This document shows positions 35,072 to 42,897 of a stretch of DNA of 64,000 nucleotides, piece after piece; the stretch's first letter is position 1; each line of letters begins with the position of its first letter. The position numbers and the translations under genes were made by a program. Origin of the DNA: JAPOVO01 sp026708165. Lineage in GTDB: Bacteria; Chloroflexota; UBA11872; VXNJ01. The notes below the pieces were generated by a model, which saw nothing but the letters and a program-made list of their open reading frames with translations, was not told the origin of the DNA and did no database searches. Location of the stretch: the NCBI GenBank assembly GCA_965208775.1, contig OZ242360.1, positions 62,001 through 126,000 on the forward strand, given 5' to 3'.

Positions 35072-35722
35072 ATGGGAAGTCCGACCGCGGAAAGGCCAAG
35101 TGTCCCACAAACAACCGTACGAAGGTTGTCCACATACCTTCGCACGCTGGGTCTAGAGGCCGCGTCGGGCACGCAGAGCATTTCCTCGGCTCGACTTTCC
35201 GAAGTTACGGGGTTTACAGCAGCTCAGATACGACGCGATCTGGCGAACTTTGGGCACTTCGGACGGCGCGGAGTGGGCTATTCCGTCGAGGGGCTGCGGC
35301 AGGAACTTCGGGCCATTCTAGGCGTCGATATCGAATGGAGCGTGGCGCTGATCGGGGTCGGAAATCTAGGCAAGGCTCTGCTGGCATACAAGGGCTTCAA
35401 TCAGATGGGTTTCACGATAGCCGCCGCATTCGACAACGATCAGCGGAAAGTCGGTTCGACCTTGTCGGGACTCACTGTTGAGCCGATCTCGAAGCTCGCG
35501 GACCGGGTTCGGGAACTCGGCATCCAACTCGCAATTATGACGACTCCGGCGGAGGCCGCGCAGGAAGTTCTAGACAGCCTTGTCGCATCCGGAATCCGCG
35601 CCGTACTAAACTTCGCTCCAAGACGGCTCCGCGCTCCTGAGGGGGTACAAATCTCAAACGTAGACCTGACCATCGAGGTCGAATATCTTTCGCATTCGCT
35701 GTCACAGCGGCGACTCTCCTAA
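35072..35722 (+). CDS. rex: Redox-sensing transcriptional repressor Rex
   Basis: Rex, 216 aa, senses the NADH/NAD+ ratio and releases DNA when NADH is high. The N-terminal winged helix covers about residues 12-80 (the ISSARLSEVTGFTAAQIRRDLANFG region includes the recognition helix). The Rossmann fold begins with ALIGVGNLGKAL (near residue 91). The C-terminal swapped helix region follows. It is the first gene of a probable operon with nuoA-N; the gap to nuoA is 51 bp. The Rex-box-like dyad upstream suggests autoregulation and control of complex I. The ATG at 35072 lacks a strong ribosome-binding site. Confidence 0.93.
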   Translation: MGSPTAERPSVPQTTVRRLSTYLRTLGLEAASGTQSISSARLSEVTGFTAAQIRRDLANFGHFGRRGVGYSVEGLRQELRAILGVDIEWSVALIGVGNLGKALLAYKGFNQMGFTIAAAFDNDQRKVGSTLSGLTVEPISKLADRVRELGIQLAIMTTPAEAAQEVLDSLVASGIRAVLNFAPRRLRAPEGVQISNVDLTIEVEYLSHSLSQRRLS

Positions 35723-35773
35723 AATGTCCACGTCGACCAGCGCATCGATTTTGAAATGTGAGGTTTTGGCGAC

Positions 35774-36151
35774 TTGCCCGCATACGTAGGAGTTGTAGTT
35801 CTCGCCCTGCTCGGCTTCGCATTTTGCGCCGGAAGTCTCGTTGGCGCGTGGCTGCTGCGGCCCCGCCGGCCGTACGGCGCGAAGCTCGATCCTTATGAAT
35901 CGGGCGTGCCACCCATCGGCGACGCCAAGGGCCGCCACGTCGTGCGCTTTTACTTGGTCGCGATGCTGTTTGTAGTTTTCGACGTTGAACTGGTATTCCT
36001 TTACCCTTGGGCCGTCCATTACGCGGAGCAAGGCGTATTTTCGGATCGTCTGTTCCTATTCGGCGAGATGTTGGTCTTTGTGGCCATCTTGCTGGTGGCC
36101 TACGCATACGCATTCAAAAAGGGAGTCTTCGAGTGGAATCGCGGAGATTGA
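35774..36151 (+). CDS. nuoA: NADH-quinone oxidoreductase subunit A
   Basis: NuoA, 125 aa, is a three-helix membrane subunit at the junction between the arms of complex I. Helices lie at about residues 5-28, 65-85 and 95-115. The conserved loop LDPYESGVPP and the FDVELVFLYPWA segment in helix 2 are diagnostic. The TTG at 35774 is preceded by GAGG about ten bases upstream. It is followed by nuoC after only 16 bp; nuoB, which normally sits between them, is absent. Confidence 0.94.
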   Translation: MPAYVGVVVLALLGFAFCAGSLVGAWLLRPRRPYGAKLDPYESGVPPIGDAKGRHVVRFYLVAMLFVVFDVELVFLYPWAVHYAEQGVFSDRLFLFGEMLVFVAILLVAYAYAFKKGVFEWNRGD

Positions 36152-36167
36152 ACCTAAGACCATCCGT

Positions 36168-36725
36168 ATGATCGAAACGAGCTACCAACAGAAGTACACG
36201 CCGGATGAGTTGCTGGGGAAAGTGTCCGGACTTCTAGGCTCCTCGATCACCCAAAGCGAAATCTACCGAGACGACGTAGCGGTCGAGGTGCCCTCGGAAC
36301 GGATCTTCTCGGTCATGAACAGCCTAAAGAGCGATCCCGAGTTGGATATGGCGATGCTCGTGGACATTACGTCGGTGCACTGGCCGGACGACGAGCTTGA
36401 GTTCGAGGTCGTGTATCACCTGCGGTCCATGTCCGGCAACCTGTTTATGGCCGTCAAGACCAGGGTCGCGGACGGTCAGAGCGTCGCTTCCATGACCCCA
36501 CTGTGGAAATCCGCCGATTGGCAGGAGCGGGAAATCTACGACATGATGGGGATTCCCTTCGAAAATCACCCCGATTTGCGCAGGATCTTGCTGCCCGAGG
36601 ACTATCAGTGGCATCCGCTGCGCAAGGGATTTCCGCTCGAAGGGCCTGACTTTCCAATCGACGCCCATCAGACAGACGCGCACAACAAGGTCGAGCCGGA
36701 CGACTTTTGGGGAGACGCTTCGTGA
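36168..36725 (+). CDS. nuoC: NADH-quinone oxidoreductase subunit C
   Basis: NuoC (30-kDa subunit), 185 aa, is part of the quinone-binding peripheral arm and contacts NuoD. The diagnostic stretch SADWQEREIYDMMGIPFENHPDLRRILLPEDY (quoted here only in part: WQEREIYDMMGI, near residue 117) contains the family's ERE-YD-G signature. ATG 36168 gives a normal length; the upstream open frame overlaps nuoA and is not conserved. It is not fused to NuoD. The end overlaps nuoD by 4 bp. Confidence 0.95.
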   Translation: MIETSYQQKYTPDELLGKVSGLLGSSITQSEIYRDDVAVEVPSERIFSVMNSLKSDPELDMAMLVDITSVHWPDDELEFEVVYHLRSMSGNLFMAVKTRVADGQSVASMTPLWKSADWQEREIYDMMGIPFENHPDLRRILLPEDYQWHPLRKGFPLEGPDFPIDAHQTDAHNKVEPDDFWGDAS

Positions 36726-37978
36726 TAGGCAACGAACCGGTCGCCACGGGCCGCGAAGAGCAGATGGCCGAAGCAACCGAGCGCGAGATGGTCCTGAACC
36801 TTGGACCGCAGCACCCCAGCACTCATGGCGTGCTCCGGGTGCTCACGGAGTTGTCCGGCGAGACGATCACCAAGGCCACGCCCGATATCGGCTACCTGCA
36901 CCGCGGAGTCGAGAAGCTGATCGAGTCGAAGCTGTATTACCACGGGATGACCTACACGGACCGGACAGACTACACGTCGGCTCCGGCCAACAACGTCGGC
37001 TACATCCTCGCTGTGGAAAAACTGCTGGGAATCGAAGAGCAGATTCCGGAGCGCGCGCACTATCTGAGGATGATCGCGGCCGAGCTAGGCCGTATCTCCG
37101 GTCACCTCGTCTGGATAGGCACCCATGGCCTGGACCTCGGCGCGATGTCGATGTTCCTATATGCGTTCCGCGAACGGGAGAAGGTGTCGGGTCTATACGA
37201 GGAGATTACCGGCGCCCGTCTCACGACCAACTTTTTCCGAGTGGGCGGCGCAGGCCGGCACGACGATCCGCCCGGCTGGCTGGACCACGTCGAGGAGTTT
37301 GCCAATTCCTTTACGCTTGACGACTTCAACACCATCCTCACCGAAAACGAGCTTTGGAAGGTACGCACACAGGGCGTCGCCGTCATCTCCGCCGAAGACG
37401 CCATCAGCTACGGTCTAACTGGGCCATGCCTGCGAGGCTCCGGAGTTAAGTGGGACCTTCGTAAGGCCCGACCCTACTGCCGCTACGACCAAGTCGATTT
37501 CGACGTACCGGTGGGCGAGGACGGGGACGTCTATTCCCGGTTCATAGTGCGGCTCAACGAGCTCTATCAGTCCACGTACATCATCAAGCAATGCGTTGAG
37601 AGAGCGCGCGAACTACAAGGCGAGCCGGCCAACGCCGCCAATGCCAACGTAGTTCCACCGGAAATCGAGCGAGTCTCGGGCTGGGAGCCTTCCGGCGTCA
37701 CGGGCGACATGGAAGCGATGATCAACCACTTCAAGATATGGATCGAGGGATACTCGCCGCCCGAAGGCGCGTGCTATATGGCCATCGAATCGCCCAAGGG
37801 CGAACTGGCCTACTACTTCGTCAGCGACGGCTCCGGCATCCCGTACCGCTGCCACATAAGATCGCCGTCGTTCGTTAATCTGGGAGCGTTGCCGTATCTA
37901 GTCGAAGGCAACATGCTCGCGGACATGGTCGCGACGATCGGGAGCATCGATATAGTTCTCGGCGAAGTCGACAGATGA
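36722..37978 (+). CDS. nuoD: NADH-quinone oxidoreductase subunit D
   Basis: NuoD (49-kDa subunit), 418 aa, forms most of the quinone pocket together with NuoB. It has LGPQHPSTHGVLRV (the His of the quinone site), DIGYLHRGVEKL, RTDYTSAPANN, and a C-terminal LGEVDR ending typical of the family. GTG 36722 is chosen because GGGGAG lies seven bases upstream and its last bases overlap the nuoC stop. An ATG at 36764 is an alternative that keeps all conserved residues. Because NuoB is not encoded nearby, the partner for this subunit must come from elsewhere in the genome. Confidence 0.95.
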   Translation: MIGNEPVATGREEQMAEATEREMVLNLGPQHPSTHGVLRVLTELSGETITKATPDIGYLHRGVEKLIESKLYYHGMTYTDRTDYTSAPANNVGYILAVEKLLGIEEQIPERAHYLRMIAAELGRISGHLVWIGTHGLDLGAMSMFLYAFREREKVSGLYEEITGARLTTNFFRVGGAGRHDDPPGWLDHVEEFANSFTLDDFNTILTENELWKVRTQGVAVISAEDAISYGLTGPCLRGSGVKWDLRKARPYCRYDQVDFDVPVGEDGDVYSRFIVRLNELYQSTYIIKQCVERARELQGEPANAANANVVPPEIERVSGWEPSGVTGDMEAMINHFKIWIEGYSPPEGACYMAIESPKGELAYYFVSDGSGIPYRCHIRSPSFVNLGALPYLVEGNMLADMVATIGSIDIVLGEVDR

Positions 37979-38003
37979 TCGAACAGCCTGGGGGGAAGTC
38001 ACC

Positions 38004-40445
38004 ATAAGCCAGGAAACCGTAACTCTGACAATCGACGGGACCGAGGTCTCGGTTCCCCGTGGCACGTCCGTCCTGAATGCGGCGAGATCGCTGGGAATCC
38101 ACGTTTCAACGCTCTGCGACCATCCGACGCTCGAGTCGGTCGGCGCGTGCCGCATGTGCGTGGTCGAAATCCAGCCGGGGCCGCCGCGGCCCAGCGCTTC
38201 GTGCACGACCCTCGTGGCGCCAGGAATGGAGGTCCGCACCGACACCGAAGCGATTGTCGGCATAAGGCGCAAGACCATCGAGATGCTCTTGCAGCACCAC
38301 CCGCTCGACTGCCCGTATTGCGATCAGTCGGGCACCTGTGAGCTTCAGGATGAGACTTTCAGTCTGAACATCTGGAAGAGCCCCTTCGAGACTGTTTCGA
38401 AGGCGTACCCGGAAGAGAACCTCAACGAAGTGGTGATGATCAACCACAACCGCTGCATTCTTTGCTACCGCTGCGTGAGAGTGTGCGACGAGCAGATGGG
38501 CGTTCATGCGCTCGACGTTTCGGACCGGGGCGGGCGTTCCTTCATCGTCACCGCGCAGCACAAGTTCATGGATTGCGAGCGCTGCGGGATGTGCATCGAG
38601 GTCTGCCCGGTCGGCGCCGTTCTAAGCCGTCCGTTCAAGCACGTGGCCCGCGCGTGGCAGACGGTCCAAGCCGACAGCACGTGCCCGCACTGCAGCGTCG
38701 GATGCAAGATTCAGGTCGAGTCCCGCAAAGGCGAGGTCTTGAGGGTTCGGGTCGGTGAGCCGGTCGAACCTAACCGGGGCATCGTCTGCGTCAAGGGGTT
38801 CTTCGGATGGTCGTTCGTAAATGACGACGAGCGCATCACCAGTCCCATGATCCGGCGTGCGGGCGAGCTTGTAGAGGTCGGCTGGCGTGAAGCCATCGAG
38901 TTCATCTCCGACCGGCTGACGGCCGTGGCCGAGATGGAAGGCCCGGAGACAATTGGCGCGGTCGGATCGGGACGTTGTACGAACGAGGACAACTACGCTC
39001 TGCAGCGACTGATGCGGTCGGTGGTCGGAACCAACAACGTGTACCTTGGGCCGAACGGTTTCGCGGCCACACACCAGGTGATCAGTTCCACGCTAGGCAG
39101 CGAAGCGGTCTTCCACTCTCAGGACGAATTGCTCGATTCGGATGTCGCATTGGTTATCGGCGCCGATATCAACGGTACGCACAACGTTCTGGCGGCGCAC
39201 CTAAAGGCCGCTGCTAGAAAAGGCGGACCGAAACTCATCGCAGCCACCCGAATCGGAACGGCACTCGATGTGTTCGCACATAAGTCAGTGCGCGTGCGTC
39301 CTGGTGCGGAATCCAAACTGCTTGCGGCGATCGCCGGCGAGGAAATCGCCGATCCGGAGACTACCGTGGGTGTAAGTGGCAACGACATCGCCGCGATTCG
39401 CGACGCTCTGGAAAATGCCGAGAAATCCGCCATCGTGTGGGACACGGGACTCTGGACTGCCGGGCGAGTCGCCGGCATCGCGGGCGCGGCCTGCAATGTG
39501 GCATTGAGCACGGGCAAAACCAAGCTATTCCCACTGCCGGAGAAGGGTAACCTGGCCGGCGCGGTTCAGGTCGGTATGGACCCGGCGGCGCTGCCCGGGC
39601 CCGCCGCCATCGACGACACCGCAGCGCGGGCGAGGCTTGGGGAGTTCTGGGGCGCGCTGCCGCCGACAGAGCCGGGAACTGGCCTGGATGAATTCCTGTA
39701 TGGCGGAAGAATGAAAGCCCTGTACGTTATGGGCGAAGACGTCATTGCGACTGCCAAGGACCCGGCGGCGGCGAAGGATGCGATGGACGAGGCGTCGCTG
39801 GTTATCGTCCAGGACATCTTCATGAATTCGACCGCCAGCGTCGCCGACGTGGTGCTGCCCGGTGCGACCTTTGCCGAAAAGAGCGGTCATTTCATCAACT
39901 TCGAGGGACGCGCCTGTCCGGTGACGAAATCCAATCCGACGTTAGGGGATTCGCGGGAGGACTGGGAGATTCCCGCGCGAATAGCCGCTCAAATGGGGGC
40001 CGACTTCGGCTACAGGGAATCCTCCGAACTCTGGAGCGAAATCAACGAAGTGGCCAAGCCCGCGGAGCTGTCAGGCAGCATGACCGCCGCTTCTGTGAAC
40101 GGAACGGTGCCGCCCCCCGGCGGCGACTACCCGTTCGCGCTGGTCACCGAAACGAACCTCTACACCGCCGGCTCATCGGCGCGACACGGACCGGTACTCG
40201 CCGACCTGTATCCGGCACAGGTCGAGATCAACGAGGGAGACGCCGAAACCCTCGCCATCGAGGACGGGCAGACCGTGGAAGTGACGTCCGCGGGAGGCGC
40301 TGTAACGGCGTCCGCCAAGCTGTCGCGCTTCGTCCCGGCCGGAGTCGTATATCTGGCCGACTCATTGCCAGAAGTGCCCGTGAGAGAGTTGGGCAGGTCG
40401 GCTCCCGATGCCACCCCGGTTTCCCTGCGCAAGGTAGAGGACTGA
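38004..40445 (+). CDS. nuoG: NADH-quinone oxidoreductase subunit G (apparent ATA start)
   Basis: NuoG, about 813 aa. A 2Fe-2S ferredoxin domain (VTLTIDGTEVSVPRG, then CDHPTLESVGACRMC) is followed by the His-Cys motif HHPLDCPYCDQSGTC, two 4Fe-4S motifs (CILCYRCVRVCDE and CERCGMCIEVCP), a CPHCSVGC motif for a further cluster, and a molybdopterin-oxidoreductase-type domain with a C-terminal dinucleotide-binding-like end. The first ATG (38154) would remove half of the 2Fe-2S domain. Upstream there is no ATG, GTG or TTG in frame, but ATA at 38004 lies eight bases after GGGGGG and gives the expected N-terminus. nuoE and nuoF, which normally work with NuoG, are not in the operon. Confidence 0.9.
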   Translation: MSQETVTLTIDGTEVSVPRGTSVLNAARSLGIHVSTLCDHPTLESVGACRMCVVEIQPGPPRPSASCTTLVAPGMEVRTDTEAIVGIRRKTIEMLLQHHPLDCPYCDQSGTCELQDETFSLNIWKSPFETVSKAYPEENLNEVVMINHNRCILCYRCVRVCDEQMGVHALDVSDRGGRSFIVTAQHKFMDCERCGMCIEVCPVGAVLSRPFKHVARAWQTVQADSTCPHCSVGCKIQVESRKGEVLRVRVGEPVEPNRGIVCVKGFFGWSFVNDDERITSPMIRRAGELVEVGWREAIEFISDRLTAVAEMEGPETIGAVGSGRCTNEDNYALQRLMRSVVGTNNVYLGPNGFAATHQVISSTLGSEAVFHSQDELLDSDVALVIGADINGTHNVLAAHLKAAARKGGPKLIAATRIGTALDVFAHKSVRVRPGAESKLLAAIAGEEIADPETTVGVSGNDIAAIRDALENAEKSAIVWDTGLWTAGRVAGIAGAACNVALSTGKTKLFPLPEKGNLAGAVQVGMDPAALPGPAAIDDTAARARLGEFWGALPPTEPGTGLDEFLYGGRMKALYVMGEDVIATAKDPAAAKDAMDEASLVIVQDIFMNSTASVADVVLPGATFAEKSGHFINFEGRACPVTKSNPTLGDSREDWEIPARIAAQMGADFGYRESSELWSEINEVAKPAELSGSMTAASVNGTVPPPGGDYPFALVTETNLYTAGSSARHGPVLADLYPAQVEINEGDAETLAIEDGQTVEVTSAGGAVTASAKLSRFVPAGVVYLADSLPEVPVRELGRSAPDATPVSLRKVED

Positions 40446-40447
40446 CC

Positions 40448-41452
40448 TTGGTAGACGGCTGGGACGTCCTAATACTCGTAATCAAGGCTCTCGCGATCTT
40501 CATCATCGTTCCGCTCGCGCCGCTGGTGTTCGTGCTTGCCGAGCGCAAGATACTCGGCCGAATTCAGTCGAGAATCGGGCCTAACCGGGTCGGACCATGG
40601 GGTCTGTTGCAGACGCTCGCAGACGGCATCAAGCTCGGCGCAAAAGAGGACTTCATACCTCCGGCCGGCGACCGCGTCGTATTCTGGCTGGCCCCGCTGT
40701 TCATGGTCGTTCCGGCGGCGATGGCCTGGGCCGTCATTCCCATCGGTCCCGAAGTGGAGATAGGACGCAAAATCGGACTCTGGGTGACCGACCTGAATGT
40801 CGCAATCCTCTACATACTGGCGCTAGGCTCCGTGGCCGTGTATGGCCCCGTAATGGCGGGATGGAGCTCCAATAGCAAGTACGCGCTATTTGGTTCGCTC
40901 AGGTCGACCGCTCAGGTCATCAGCTATGAGATAACCATGGGCGTGGCCGTGCTGGGCGTGCTGGTTTACACGGGGTCCTTCAGTCTCGTCGACATCGTCG
41001 AGAAGCAGAAAGACATGTGGTTCGCGGTACCGCAGATCCTGGGACTGTTCGTCTTTTTCGTTTCAGGCATCGCCGAGACCAATCGCGCGCCCTTCGACCT
41101 CCCCGAGGCCGAAACCGAGATCGTGGCGGGTTATCACGTCGAGTATTCCGGCATGAGATTCGCGATGTTCTTCCTGGCCGAATACGCCAACATGTTCCTG
41201 GTTTCGGCGCTGGCCGTCATTCTCTTCTTCGGCGGCTGGCATGGATGGACGATCCCGGGAATCGAGGGGCTTACGAGCGTGCTGTGGTTTATGCTCAAGA
41301 CCCTCGCGTTGATGTTCGTCTACTTCTGGCTTCGCGCTACACTGCCTCGGCTGCGATACGACCAGCTTATGGCGTTTTGCTGGAAGTTCCTGCTTCCGCT
41401 TGGAATTGTGAACCTGTTGATAACCGCCGTGCTCAGGCTCGGCTGGAGCTAG
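40448..41452 (+). CDS. nuoH: NADH-quinone oxidoreductase subunit H
   Basis: NuoH (ND1 homologue), 334 aa, is a membrane subunit with about eight helices that links the quinone pocket to the proton path. Conserved stretches are AERKILGRIQSRIGPNRVGPWG in the first loop (partly quoted: RIQSRIGPNRVGP), LADGIKLGAKEDFIPP, and AETNRAPFDLPEAETEIVAGY (partly: NRAPFDLPEAE). The TTG start has GAGG seven bases upstream and sits two bases after the nuoG stop. The length is usual for the family. Confidence 0.96.
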   Translation: MVDGWDVLILVIKALAIFIIVPLAPLVFVLAERKILGRIQSRIGPNRVGPWGLLQTLADGIKLGAKEDFIPPAGDRVVFWLAPLFMVVPAAMAWAVIPIGPEVEIGRKIGLWVTDLNVAILYILALGSVAVYGPVMAGWSSNSKYALFGSLRSTAQVISYEITMGVAVLGVLVYTGSFSLVDIVEKQKDMWFAVPQILGLFVFFVSGIAETNRAPFDLPEAETEIVAGYHVEYSGMRFAMFFLAEYANMFLVSALAVILFFGGWHGWTIPGIEGLTSVLWFMLKTLALMFVYFWLRATLPRLRYDQLMAFCWKFLLPLGIVNLLITAVLRLGWS

Positions 41453-41455
41453 CTG

Positions 41456-41908
41456 ATGGGATTCGGCACAGGCATTATTTCGGGCCTCATTCGAGTGCTC
41501 AGCATCGGGTTTAGAAAACCCATTACTTACATGTACCCGGAAAGCCCGCGTCCTGTCGCGGAACGCTTCCGCGGTATGGTGGGCATGAGGCGCGACGAGG
41601 TCACGGGCCAGCTTTCGTGCGTTGGCTGTGGACTCTGCGAGACCGCCTGCCCCAACGACGTAATACGCATCGACACATCGGAAACGGACGAAGGCACCCG
41701 CTGGGTCGAACGCTATCAGTTCGATCTCGGACGATGCATATTCTGCTATCTCTGCGTGGAAGCGTGTCCCGTCGACGCGCTGCAAATGACCCGCGCGTAC
41801 CACCTTTCCACACCCAATCGCGCCGACTTGATACTCACTGCCGACGACATGATGAGAATGACCGAGAATCCCGATCAGCCTCTCTTCGAGCACTTGTGGC
41901 GTGACTGA
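41456..41908 (+). CDS. nuoI: NADH-quinone oxidoreductase subunit I
   Basis: NuoI (TYKY), 150 aa, carries two 4Fe-4S clusters (N6a and N6b) that pass electrons towards NuoB. The two ferredoxin motifs are CVGCGLCETACP (near residue 55) and CIFCYLCVEACPVDAL (near 94). The N-terminal amphipathic region PITYMYPESPRPVAERFRG is typical. It starts three bases after nuoH and overlaps nuoJ by 8 bp. The electron acceptor of N6b, NuoB with cluster N2, is missing from the operon. Confidence 0.95.
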   Translation: MGFGTGIISGLIRVLSIGFRKPITYMYPESPRPVAERFRGMVGMRRDEVTGQLSCVGCGLCETACPNDVIRIDTSETDEGTRWVERYQFDLGRCIFCYLCVEACPVDALQMTRAYHLSTPNRADLILTADDMMRMTENPDQPLFEHLWRD

Positions 41909-42533
41909 TCAGATCGTAGCGTTCACATATCTGTCGATAGTCGCCAGCGTTGCCGGATTGGCCACAATATTGGTGCGCAGCCCGGTCCACTCCGCGCTCT
42001 CGCTGGTGGTAGTGGTCTTCCACGTCGCCGGCATGTTCGTGCTTCTTGGAAACGGCTTCCTTGCAGCGGTTCAGGTGATCGTCTACGCGGGCGCGATCGT
42101 CGTGCTGTTTCTGTTCACGATGATGCTGCTCGATCTACGCAGGCACGAAACCGAGCGGACCGTTCACCGGCGCCAGATCTGGCTGGCAATTCCCATAGCG
42201 GTATTGCTGTTCGCCGAAGTAGCCTGGATCGCGATCTCGAAACCCGAGATTTCAGAGAACCTCAAGGGGGCGTTCCCACCACAGACGATCGACGAGCTGG
42301 GCGGCAGCGCGCAGGCTCTCGCGACAGTGATGTTCACCGATTACCTGCTTCCGTTCGAGGTCGCCTCGGTCCTGCTGCTGGCGGCGGCGATAGGCGCGAT
42401 GGTGCTCGCGCGGAATCCCGATGAAGAGTCTCTGGCATCACCTCCAGACATGATCGAGGATGCCGCGGGGACAGACGAATCATCGGAACAATCCGAGCGC
42501 GAGCTTTCTGAAACTCCTGCCACCCATGGGTGA
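41901..42533 (+). CDS. nuoJ: NADH-quinone oxidoreductase subunit J
   Basis: NuoJ (ND6 homologue), 210 aa, is a five-helix membrane subunit. The pi-bulge helix is recognisable in FLAAVQVIVYAGAIVVLFLFTMMLL (partly quoted: QVIVYAGAIVVLFLF). A C-terminal hydrophilic tail of about 35 residues (rich in Glu, Ser and Asp) is longer than in many homologues. The GTG at 41901 overlaps the end of nuoI by 8 bp. nuoK follows after 21 bp. Confidence 0.93.
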   Translation: MTDQIVAFTYLSIVASVAGLATILVRSPVHSALSLVVVVFHVAGMFVLLGNGFLAAVQVIVYAGAIVVLFLFTMMLLDLRRHETERTVHRRQIWLAIPIAVLLFAEVAWIAISKPEISENLKGAFPPQTIDELGGSAQALATVMFTDYLLPFEVASVLLLAAAIGAMVLARNPDEESLASPPDMIEDAAGTDESSEQSERELSETPATHG

Positions 42534-42554
42534 CCTTCAAGAGGGAGTCCCGGC

Positions 42555-42860
42555 TTGAGCATCCCATTGAATGCCTATCTGCTGGTCGGCGCGATATTGT
42601 TCTCGCTCGGCACGCTTGGCGTTCTAATGCGCCGAAGCGTGCTCATAGTCTTCATTTCGATCGAGCTGATGCTTCAGGGCGTAAACCTGACCTTCGCGGC
42701 CTACGGGGCGTTCCTGGAGGACATGGCGGGCAGCATGTTCGTCGTGATCTCTCTGACCGTCGCCGCCGCCGAGGCAGCCGTCGGACTGGCGATTCTCGTC
42801 GCCCTCGGCAGACGCGTCACAGAGTTCTACGTCGACCGGCTCGACACTCTACGTTGGTAA
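42555..42860 (+). CDS. nuoK: NADH-quinone oxidoreductase subunit K
   Basis: NuoK (ND4L homologue), 101 aa, with three transmembrane helices. The membrane-embedded glutamates for proton transfer are present in ISIELMLQGVNL (helix 2, near residue 36) and in AAAEAAVGLAILVAL (helix 3). The TTG start has GAGGG about eight bases upstream. The length is standard. It precedes nuoL by 37 bp. Confidence 0.95.
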   Translation: MSIPLNAYLLVGAILFSLGTLGVLMRRSVLIVFISIELMLQGVNLTFAAYGAFLEDMAGSMFVVISLTVAAAEAAVGLAILVALGRRVTEFYVDRLDTLRW

Positions 42861-42897
42861 TGGCTTTGGTCGAGTCCACTAATAACCTGATAGCTCG

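Noticed and set aside
38154..40445. NuoG starting at ATG 38154
   Set aside because: This start would remove the first cysteines and the N-terminal half of the 2Fe-2S domain, which is clearly encoded upstream in the same frame.
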